From Antedon bifida (lineage: Eukaryota; Echinodermata; Crinoidea; Comatulida; Antedonidae), in assembly GCA_963402885.1 (NCBI GenBank), contig OY727093.1, positions 32,053,409-32,117,408 on the forward strand: 64,000 nt of DNA, in the 5' to 3' direction. Shown piece after piece: positions 36,551 through 48,500 of this stretch. Each line of letters begins with the position of its first letter. The first letter of the stretch is position 1. The notes under the pieces are model-generated. The model was not told the DNA's origin and ran no database searches. It was given only the letters and a program-made list of their open reading frames with translations. The position numbers were made by a program, and so were the translations under genes.

Positions 36551-39500
36551 ATGGATTCACTGAAAGGACTTTTGTTGATTCTAAGTTGTTGTGGATATTT
36601 TAATATTGGCACTTGTCAAAGTTCTTCTTTGGATCCAAATGGACCGAATGTTTGCCCGTAAGTAGAACGGTTTTGTGTGGCACATTTATGTCCATCTTAT
36701 TGGCAGTGACATATTACTTTTACTCTTTACAGGATACTATAGCGACTATAAATTACTATTTACTTACTCCTATCACAATTTAAAGTTTACTTTTAACATG
36801 ACGTGCTTTCTCGTACTACTATAAGCGTGGCTCACACTACAGACGCAACGCTAGGACGTACGCGCAACGCAAGCGAGTTAACCAATGACAAGCCACTTCG
36901 AATAATCCATCACTTGTGATTGGTCAAATCAATTACGATGCGTTGCGTTCTTGCGTTGCGTCTCTAGTCGAAACCAAGCTTAAACATGATTGTTTTAATT
37001 GGTGAAGATTGACGGCATATCTTAGTTGACAGTTTAACACAATTAGGGAAACAAGTCATTAATGTCAATATTTCTATTTAATTGTGTTTGTGTAAACAAT
37101 ACCGATTTAAATTATCCGTTTTTTATTCTCTGCGCAATGATTTAATCAGGGAAGCTTCCCTTGTTTAAAGAGATTGTTGATGAAGTGTAAATAGTCTGGA
37201 AAGGGAGGTATACGTGTAGAAATGGGTTCCATATACAATATTCCTTAAAACATTACAATTAAAAACAACTTAAACTATACTCTTATTGTAAACAATGCAA
37301 ATGCAAACAATTTTCCAGATACTACATAATAGGCCATCATCCATCCTAAAAAATAACTTTAAAATAGGTTCAATTGTATTCGTAATATTATTATGGGTCT
37401 TATTTTGTTCAAATATTATCTTTGTATATGCATGTCTTCCACAAGCATTCTTCAACTTTTATCTATTATTTTTTTAGTAAATAAATGTCACGTTGAATTG
37501 ACATTATATTAGGTTAGGCTAAGTTAAGGACAAGGCTATATTTCTGAAAATCCAAAAGAAATCATTTAAGCACAAATATTAGGCCTAAATATAACCGAAT
37601 GTCTTGTCTATCTGAATGTTCCCTTTAAGTATATTTGCTTAATTCGTGATAAATACTTTAAACTATTGGTCAATTAAACCATATAATTTATAATAAAAGT
37701 CTGACTTATAAACTAGCTCAAGTAACTTTCTAAATCTCACACCTTTATCTCGATGACATTTCTAGTTTCCTTTCTCTGGTTTGTGAAGCAGTTAAGGTCA
37801 ATTAAGGTCAATTAGGCATTCGCAAGATAATGGCCAAGATCTCAAAGATCTCTGGCTGTCGAACCAGTCGATGTGGATTCTCGCCAATATTCATAAATTA
37901 ACAAAAGTGTGGCTTATAATTTGTTCACTAATCTATAATTAGTATACTGTTGCTAACGAAGTTGCTGTACAACTGAATCTACAATGAATTGCTTTCCTTT
38001 TAGTGCTTATTTCATGAACGTTGTGAAATTGTTTTCATAGATCTTAAAAATAAAAAATAATTGTAAGTATTTCAAATATTCAGAACAAGATGTTAATCTT
38101 ATAGTTCTAAGCTTGGTTTATTTCCACTTATCACCCATTCATTTTAATAGTATAAAACTCACAAATTATATACGCGCGCGCACAAAAGCCGTACGATTTA
38201 AAGCAGAAATTGAACGCGCGCGTTGATTAATTCCTACATCAATATTATCAGCTTTAAAACAATATTAATTATCGTGGCAACGTTGAAGGCTCCAAAATCT
38301 GCCAAACTAGCTCCTGTATAAGCTACTACCGTAAAGACTTTGAATTTGTCACTATATCTCACTTCACACAAGTTTATCTTCTGAACCTAAATCCTATACG
38401 AATTAAAGATTGAATCGTCATTTAATTTGGTAAGGGTATACGTATCCTAAAGGGGAACTGATGTTTGACACTCTTGTCAGACAGCATCCCCAGGGACCTC
38501 AGACAGTATCCCCAGGGACCTCATTTTGCAAGAAAAACAGCATTTGTATTAGTAATACCAACTATTTTGTATCAAAGTATACGATTAAGTGTTAAATGTA
38601 TTAATTTCTGTATTGTCTCTCATGAGAGAGAATGTACGAAATGTTGAAATACTTGTTTACAGTATAAGCTAATTCAGAAGATGTACGAAAGATGTTTAGG
38701 CTACTGTAATAATATCAATAGTGTGCGTTTATAAACTGAAGACTGAATGTACCCGACTACTGAGAAAGGTGAAAGAACGCACATAGAAGAAGATTGAACC
38801 AATTAGATTGATCCAATCAGGGAAGAGTGAATTCACTCTTCCCTGATTGGACTGAACGAAACACAGAAAAAACAGAGAGTAGGAGAAGCACACTCTATAT
38901 TGAAAAAAGGCGCGCTTTTGTTCTGAAAGAAGTTTCATCAAAAAATGATGAGTCGATGTTTGCTGTTCTTAGTGACACATCAACACGTATAGCCGGTAGC
39001 TCGTGTACAACTAAGAACCGTATTAATAAAGGAAATTAATAACAATTAATACATTGATAGTTTATACACCTAAGCGCGACAAGATAATGCTGTACATATG
39101 TAAATGTTGTCCAGGTCCTACAAAATAAATAAAAAAACAGAAAAAAAACAGTTACTTAAAAAAGGGTCCTTCACTCCTACTCTGTCGGGCTTCGGCTCCG
39201 GTCGGGCTTCGGCTCCAGTTCGGGTTCGCGTCAGATTGCGCGCGCGTACAGCATTAGGTGTGAAAGATGTCGAAATAGATCACAGTTCTACAGTTTACAA
39301 ACATTTGCAAATAAAATGTAGTTGAATATTTTGTTTTTATATTTTTGATGGAAAACGTTACGGGGAGGAAGGAAGTGCTTGTATTGGTTAAGCTCATTAT
39401 CCAATTCCAAAAAAATCGAAATATTATTTCAAAGCTGTCTCAAAACCTGTAAAATGTACGTCATCCTAGTCACTTCAGCTATCATTCAGTTACTTAACCT

Positions 39501-42500
39501 AAGTTGACATAAGCATGCGACACGGGAGCTGATGACGTCAGCAGTTTCGCCTAGATTGTCAAGTGAAACCATCGCGACTAGATGGCTCAAAAAATGATCC
39601 TAATAAACAGCGTGCCAACAACTTTAAAAAATGTCTTTATTCTCGATGTTTTATGGAAGCATGTTGCAGTGTTGTATTAATTGTAAACCATTTGTATTAA
39701 GTACATACTAAATAAATACTAAGTAATCGCGTATCACGTTTCAGTCTTTCCGCTTCTTGAGAGTGTCCTTAAACGTAATCAAATCATTTAATGAACACAT
39801 TTAAGCTGTTAAATGAGACAGCATTAAAATGGGAAATGCATATAAACTTGGAATTAAATTCAGACGTGAAAACTGAAATGTATGTGTAGGCCTAATTGTG
39901 ATGCAAGATAAGGAAAGGAAAGGGGGTTTAGTAGTGCCTGGCAGTAGCGATGATTTTAACATGGGCGTGGATCATGCCGCATTTAAAACTTACAATATAA
40001 ATTAATATATTAAAATAAAGTAAATACGAAAGCAGGAATTAATATATTAAATAAAGTAAATACAAAAGCAGTAATTGTTTATTGACGTTTCGATACTCAA
40101 GAATGCGACCCATCTGTTAAGGGTTTGTTAAAATAAAATTTCTCTGAATTTATTATTTTGTGGGATTGTCCCACTTTTGTTTCTTCAGCAATAAAATATT
40201 TCCATATTTTATATACAATATTTATCGTTTGTAACAATTGTTACTTTGGTTATATAATAATATGTTTGGTTTTGGTATGCTATGTAGGCCTACACAACAT
40301 TCATAAAGACTGACATAAAGACTGGTACATTTAAAATAATCCTAAAAGCAGACAAAAAGTTTATTAGTATATACATATACATCAATTCTGAACTTATTGT
40401 GTATGTTTATTCTATTAATGTAATTTTGACCTAAAAAGGAATGAATAAAAAAAAATGAAAGATGAAAAGTGTGAATGAATGTTGTTTTGTATTGCAGATA
40501 CCGTCGCTCTTATACAGTGTACACATCTCGTACCGTATCATACCTCTCACGGTGCAAGCATCAATGGCGAGGGTATGTCTACTGCACGAAAACCAGGTAA
40601 GCCTTATGTTTTAATTTAGCCTTTTCCTCTATGTTGATTAAAATGCAATTTTAAATTTCTAAGAATGTGACCTGGCTTAATGAAAGTAATTATGAAAGCG
40701 TCAGTCTGTCTGTTATTTCTATTCCACATTTAACATGCTACTTTTAGTCCTAATTTAGCAACATCATCACCACATCATGAGATGGTTGGGTTCCTTAACA
40801 ACCATTTTTACAGCCTATTTTCCAGAGTTCTCCAAAATAATAGTCACATTAACAATGTTTTGGCAGTAGGCTAAACAATTATTTTCCTTGTGGGATTGAA
40901 CAAAAGTATCAGGCGACTGTCTCTGGTGCCGGCGGTCGTTTCTGATGTCATCCGGCGCGGACACAGACATTCCGCATAGTGGTTGGGAGAGATAGGCCTA
41001 GTATTTAGAACATTGAATTTGAATAATGTGTAAAGTTCTTGTAGAATTCGTGCGGAGAAGCTCCTCTCCTTCTCATGTTTTATGTTTTAGTACTGAACAC
41101 TTTTTAGAACTAGTACTCGTTCTCCTTTTTACAAATGTACAATTTCTCGATAATATTGTATGGCAAGGGTTCTCATGAAAGCTGGGGTTTCATGTTAAGT
41201 AAAGCTCTGTCTACACTATCAAATCTTTTGTGAAAAAAAGTGTGATGTGCCCAAACATGGTATTTATATCGTCAAATATGGTGGTGATATGACATCACCA
41301 TGTCCATATATGGGCACATCACATTTTTTGTCATATAAAGTTTGATAGTGTAGAGAGAGCATAATAATTTCTTGTATATCTGAACAATTAACTACGCCAC
41401 ATTACGACAAGAAAGCACAGATGCTTACCACCACCAAAACATTCTTAATCGTGTACTTTAGTTGTTAATTATTTTTATACAGACTGCTGGCTCACGAACG
41501 CAGTTGTGTTTACTTGCCTTAGAGGTCAAAGCCTGGGGGATTCCGTTTTAAATCGTGTTTAATAAATTGGCGGAAATATAGATAATCAAGTAAACCATTA
41601 CTGCTATGGGCTGAAAAATATATGTTACGATTGATAATACGCCACAGTTTCCCTGGTTAAGTTATTTTGATTCATTCAATAATCCTATAATATGTAGCTT
41701 AGATTGAATTCAAGATAATTCTGTTTCAATAATTGCTGTGCTCCAGTATCAAACATTGTTTTTAAACGCTTTTTCTTGTGCCAAATGACTTTGTTAGTTA
41801 CCTAATATCTTATGAAACGCCAAAAAGGCAACTTACTTATGATTAGTGTAACAATGTATGGAATACCAAAGAGCAACCACTATTAGTTACCTAATATCTT
41901 ATGGAACGCCAAAAGGGCAACTTACTTATGATACTATTTGTGTACCAATGTATGGAACACCAAAGAGCAACCGAACTCATGGTTACTCAATGTCTGATGG
42001 AACGTTATAGGGTAACTTATGATACTGTCAATACCCATGAAATTGAACGAAATACCTACCAAAGTCTATGGAAACACCGATACTAAAAAGTAGGCCTATT
42101 AAACAAAGATCAATTTCTCTCTTTTCTCTCTCAACAAACCTACCAATCAACAAAGATTACTGGAACGAAATGTCAATAATATTTTAGAAATAATCTAGCA
42201 CAGATTACACATGGTTCTGTTCAATATCAATTTTGAAATATTTCATCAGTGAATATTATAATAATTATAATAATAAACAGTTTGCAATGTCTTTCAGCAA
42301 AGGTCTTATCTAGATTTCCTCAATTATTTCACTTTTACACAAAACAAAAATGTATTGACGTCGTAATGGATAGCGTTTCCTTTTTTATGTCGACATACGA
42401 AAAAAAAACTTGTTGCAGTCAACTTAACTTATATAGTATACTAGTTGAATTGATTAGTTGGTTAACAACAACAACAACAATGTATTCTTAAAACTCGTCA

Positions 42501-45500
42501 GTGATATCAACAGTGTTTTATTTTTATTTTTATTTCTTTATTCGAATTCACAAAATACAAAGAATGAATTCAGGGTAACACAAAAAAGTGATTGTAAATG
42601 TTCATCTGGTTTGTACCTAACAATGTGTAACGATTTCGTTGTTGCTTTCACGAACATCTTCATCAGAAGAATGACCCTATAGAGGTCAGTCGGTCTAATT
42701 ACAGGTAGTTATTCTTCTGAAGAAGTTTTTTGTGTGAAAAGAACAACAAAAAGAAGGTATTTACCATCTAATCTCGTAATTTGTACTACTGTTGGTTTGA
42801 TAAAAAGAATTTTTTACTCGATATCAACAGTGATTTAGAATTTAATATAGACCTATTCGAATACCGGTAACTGCCACGACCGTAAACAATTATAACTTTT
42901 TCCTTCGTTCATTTGAATTATATGATTTCAGCAGAATGATTTTACAGTACTTATAACTTGGTGCAACAAACTTTTCAATTCAACAATCCTACGCGACTTA
43001 AGTATCCAGGGTGAAAGTTTAAATATTTTAATTTCACTTAATTCAAAACAGCTTATTAGTATTCAATCAGCGGTCAAAGTGTTATTAATCGTTGAGCTAC
43101 CGCAGATATGACGAAACGAAACACTATGGTCAGCAGCAGGCTATTTGCGTTAAGCCTTCATTGTTCGCGTGACTATCATAATTTTGTAAAACGCTAATAA
43201 ATAAAATATGAAAAGCCAAAAGAAAAATGTTCTGGTAATTTGTATTAAGTGAATCTTACAAAATGCAAGCTTACAAATACTAAGTACTGCTTTCATTAGT
43301 AACCATTGGTTTTGTCTTATCACAGTTTGATAAGTTTTGTCTACACTATCAAACTAGTTTGACAAAAAAGTGTGCCTAAATATGGTAGTGATATCCTTAA
43401 ATCATCACGTCCATATATGGGCACAACACATTTTTTGTCACATAAAGTTTGATAGTGTAGGCTTTAGTCTTCCACGAAAAAAAACTAAACAAAAAAGGAA
43501 TGGTCACACAACCCCCTTGAATCTCGACCTTCTGAAATTACAGGTCCGCAAACAATATTTACATGATTGTATGTATTATGTAACAATCGGCTTATAATTT
43601 CCATTTTCTTCTATATGAAAAAAATAAACTAACTTCCTTTGCAAAGTCACTCGGGACAAATACCGACAGAAGTATCAAACAAGTTATGCGAGCGTAATCT
43701 AAGCCATGCCCACACATCCCGGTGTGTGCTTAGATAACGTTTTTGTGAGGGCGGATGCTTTTTGAAAGAAACAACGTTATAATCATACGTACAGTATAAT
43801 GTTGTTATATCTTTAAAATGTAATCTAGACATTGTATAACGAATCAGTTATTAGAGTTTAGACAACTTATGTCACGATACATTATTTACCATAAATATGA
43901 ATTATTGACTTTATTTTGTGGAGGCGGAGTTTGATGTTTAGTTTATATATAAGTTAAGCTCTACTCTGTCGACACTTATCAAACTTGATGTGACGAAAAG
44001 GTGATGTTCCTATATAAGGACACGATGACGTCATATCACTACTATTTTCGGGCACATCACACTTTTTGGTCACATAAAGTTTGATAGTGTAGACCAAGAG
44101 CTTTAGGCCTACTCTCTGATACCCCTTTCACACCAAAACTCCGGAGTGATCTCCGGAGACACACCGGGGTTTATGACCATTCAAAACATCGAGAAACTCC
44201 GGAGATACCCCTTTCACAGCAACGTAGCAACACCGTTAACTTAAACTTGTACTTGTAACTATTAGGAAGGTTAAATTTGAAGTCATTAAAACAACATTGT
44301 ACCCTATACGACACGACAAGTAAACCCCAACACAAGTTTCGATAGGAACAATTAATTATTTCTATATTCCGGTATTGATAATTGGATCTATAAATACAAC
44401 AACACAATTATTCATACAAACTTTAAATATTAACAACTCAAATGTCTCTGGTTACTATCTAATATTATTTTACAACCACTAACGGAAATTAATTAGAATT
44501 TGAAGCAGATATGGGGGTTGTCTAGTTTCCTTGTAATAAATATATTCGTTTGAGACACAACAGAACAAGTAAAGCTCTGTCTACACTATCAAACTAGTTT
44601 GACAAAAAAGTGCGATGTGCCCAAATATGGTAGTGATATACCCAAATATGGTAGTGATATGACATCATCATTTCCAGATTTATATGGGCACATCACATTT
44701 TTTTGTCACATAAAGTTTGATAGTGTAGACAGAGCTTAATTTGCAAAAAAAGTGCATACTAATAAAATCAGAAGGTTTGATCCACTGTATAAACATCGGA
44801 ATGTCTATAAAATCTCTAGTTGTCCTAATGTTAAAACTCGTCAATTATATTGCAGACCCGAAATAACATCTAAAACAATATTCCAATTGGAGCTGGTCTG
44901 CTGTGATGGATGGCAAAAGGATGGAAACAGCTGCTCAAAAAGTAAGACAACAAATAATTAAACCAAAGCTATACAACTTGTTGAATCATTAGAAACTATC
45001 ATACCCACATCGTAAACGTAAAATCATTTAATCATAAACCCTTTATTAACTCTTTCAGAATGTGTTGAAGGAACTTACGGAACGAATTGTGAGAAAAAAT
45101 GTAAATGTATTCAGAATTCGAATTACTTTTGCACACCGACCAAAGGACAGTGTTTCTGTAAGCCCGGCTGGACCGGGCAGAAGTGCCTGACTCCATGTGA
45201 GTCCGGAAAATTCGGCATGCAGTGCCGTGAGGACTGCCCGTGTCGCAACGGAGCAGGCTGTAACCCTATCAACGGGACATGCATTTGCCCTGCCGGATGG
45301 GGCGGGCTTGACTGTAGCAAGCAATGCCCGGATGGGTATTATGGACCAAACTGTAGTACAAAATGTTCTTGTGATGGCGGTCTTGTTTGCGACCGACGTA
45401 ATGGTCGTTGCTGCGAACGTTCCACCAAAACAACCGAAGATCGTATCTGTCCCGGCAATTGCCCCAGTGGGACTGGTAAATCACAAGGGTTAGAATGCGA

Positions 45501-48500
45501 ACTGCAATGCCAGTGTTCCAATTCCTACACATGTGAACCTATCAAAGGTCTTTGTCAATGTAAGAATGGATGGAAACCACCATACTGTCGCAAACCTTGC
45601 GATCTTGGAACTTATGGATTGAATTGTGCTTCTAAATGCGCATGTGCATTGAATGAAACATGCGACCATGAAACGGGTTTCTGCAACATACGTAAGTCAA
45701 TCATAATTGATTTAGTTAATTATAAAATGTCCCGATCCGTCCGATCGACCAATGTGAAAAACTGATAAGATAAAAACCAACAAGTGGGTCATACCTAAAC
45801 ACAGTCTTTCCACTTTAACAATGTATGTGTCTCTCTCATTGGACAAACAGTTTGCATAAGTCATGTATTTCTCGCAACAAACATTTGTAATGCACACTTC
45901 TTCACCAAAAGTGCTCAATGCGATTTTGAAACGCTTGAAATACAGACAGCGTTATTCATATTTGAACAGTACTAGGAAATGATACACTTAACGATATTCA
46001 TTTATTTACACAGAAATGCCGAAGAAACACATTAACGAGATCGCAATAGCTACCGTGGCTCTGATTGGTCTGGTGATTCTATCTTTGATGTCTCTCATTA
46101 TATGTATCTGTTGCCGAAAGAGACGAAAGCGACTAAGCCGTTCTGGGTATGTAATAAGTAACAAGTAACATCCTTAGATTTACTGAAGTACTGAATTAAA
46201 TCCTAACCGGTAGTGACGTATAAACATGTTATGCTACTTACAACCAATCGAGTGACGTAACATCAAAACCAATCGAGTGACGTAACTTCACAACCAATAG
46301 TGTGACGTAACCTCACAATAAGAGCAACGTCAAAGATGGCATAATCATAATCATAATTTACAAGGTCAAGATTACTTCCGAGTATCGGACATTTACAAAT
46401 TACCTAACTGACCGCTTAACCTGTGAGCACCTACATAGGTATTATGGAGGTATTATAGTTTACTATAATATCTCTATGGTATTACCACAATCTTGGAAAC
46501 ATACAATAAGGTCTCCCAAGTCTTCCTCTTCCTTTACTATACTGTGAGAGCATTTTCTGAAAACTGAACGCAACATTCCGAGAAAACGAGTAGGCTAATT
46601 TTGACCGAAACGTTAATTCTATGAGTAATGTTAAACACTTTTCTACAAATTCTTATCAACACTTTTTTTAACGTATTACATTTTTACTTTTATTCACCAG
46701 GACGACGAAATGGCACTGTACTTACTTTACAGAGCAAGCGGAATTTAGCAAGTTCCCATATGATGGTACGATACAGCAAAAAAACTTATAAAACCTGATA
46801 TCATATTTTAAAACAAAACCACTGACTACCTGATCAATTACATCACTTTTAATTAGAAAATAAAAACTAGCCGATATAGCCTATACTTCCTATTAAACGA
46901 TAAGTTTCTAAATTTGTGAATGTTTACTTTCATGGGTTAAATCGAAAGCCATGGAGCAACTATGTGGGATGGGTCTAACAAACCTGTTTAGCATTGATTG
47001 AATTAGTACCTGATGAGTTGATTGTTAAATCTTTCTAAAGCTATTTAAAGTCAACGTTTGTATCTAAGACACGCATAGTGGTAAACCATTTCTGATTTTA
47101 TTAATAACTTGGTAAATCTTATTAACTAGAAGGTCAAGTCAGGTTTCATGACGTCAGAACGTCAGAATATTTTACTTTCCATTAAAAGTCAGCTTTTTAA
47201 AATTAAATATAATATAATAAAACAATTACTATCTATTTTAAGTGAATCTTTGGGTAAATGCTTTAAGCTAAATTAATCCAGTCACGCGATCGGAAACTGG
47301 TCATTCGATGTGTGTTTTAGGTGGTCTAATATTTCAAAAAGATTTATTTATGAGAAACTAATAACTAGCGCAGGTTACCAATAATATTAATTATTTTAAA
47401 ATTTTATTTTATTTTTTTAGAAAATTATGAAAATACCAGTTTTAGCTCAAGAACTCTGACAAGATCATTGGCACCTAAAAAAACTTCAGCCCCATCGCCA
47501 AACATTTCTCAGTCTTCGATCGAACGGAAACTGCGGCAAATGAAAGAAAACTCGTGTAATGGTGTGCTATCCCAGCAGCTCATCCACAAAACGAAAGCAC
47601 CTTTGCCACAGCCATTACCACCAAAGAAACACCATCAGATTCCACAACAGCACCAGACTTTACCGCATTACCAGACATCGCCTCAACACCTGAATTTGCT
47701 TCAACAGAAGACCTCACATCATCAGACATCGACTCAACATATCAACTCGCCTCATCACAAGAACTCACATCAACAGACATCGACTCAACACATCAATTTG
47801 CCTCATCACAAGATTTCACAATACCAGACCTCATCTCATCAACAAAAGACATCCCAACAACAGACATCGCCTCAACATATCAATTTGCCCCAACACAAGA
47901 TTTCACAATACCAGACCTCATCTCATCAACAAAAGACATCCCAACAACAGACATCGCCTCAACATATCAATTTGCCCCAACACAAGATTTCACAATACCA
48001 GACCTCACCTCATCACCACAAAACATCACAACAACAGACATCGCCTCAACATATCAACGTGCCTCAACACAAGACCTCACCGCAACAGACATCGGCTCAA
48101 CACAAGACGTCACAACACAAGATCTCACAGCAACTTACCTCGGCTCAACACATCAACTTTCCACAACACCAGGCGCCAATTTACCAGACTTCACATCAGC
48201 ACAAGACGTCGTCACAACACCAGACGTCACAAAACCACCAGCATATTTTACCTCATTATCAGACATCGGCGCAACACACCAACTTGCCTCAACACAAGAC
48301 CTCACAGCAACAAACCTCGAGTCAACACACCAACTTACCTCATTATCAGACTCACCAGCAGACATCACCACACCAGCAGAAATCACCACACCAGCAGACA
48401 TCACCACACCAGCAGATCTCAAAGTATCAGCAGACCTCACGCCAAGAGGAAGAAATACAACCACATATACAGCCGGTATTATACAGCAAACCACCATACG

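Larger units (their letters stand above)
36658..40497 (+). other. engulfment receptor intron 1 (3.8 kb)
   Basis: Contents are MITE family 2, a 2 x 21-bp repeat at 38481-38524 (CAGCATCCCCAGGGACCTCA), a 40-bp perfect palindrome at 38812-38851, a CG-alternating stretch at 38174-38225, and a GTCGGGCTTCGGCTCC duplication at 39183-39216. No exon was recognised; ORFs at 38465, 38729 and 39104 have no domain. Confidence 0.55.
40597..44855 (+). other. engulfment receptor intron 2 (4.3 kb)
   Basis: Contains four MITE family 1 copies, the ~105-bp tandem repeat and a CCGGAG-rich inverted element near 44120-44220. No additional exon was recognised. Confidence 0.55.

Noticed and set aside
39104-39325. 73-codon plus ORF with Arg/Val-rich tail
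   Set aside because: Created by the GTCGGGCTTCGGCTCC duplication within receptor intron 1.
45055-45532. Minus-strand and second-frame ORFs over the EGF exon
   Set aside because: Shadows of exon 4 of the engulfment receptor, produced by its Cys/Gly-rich GC-richer sequence.
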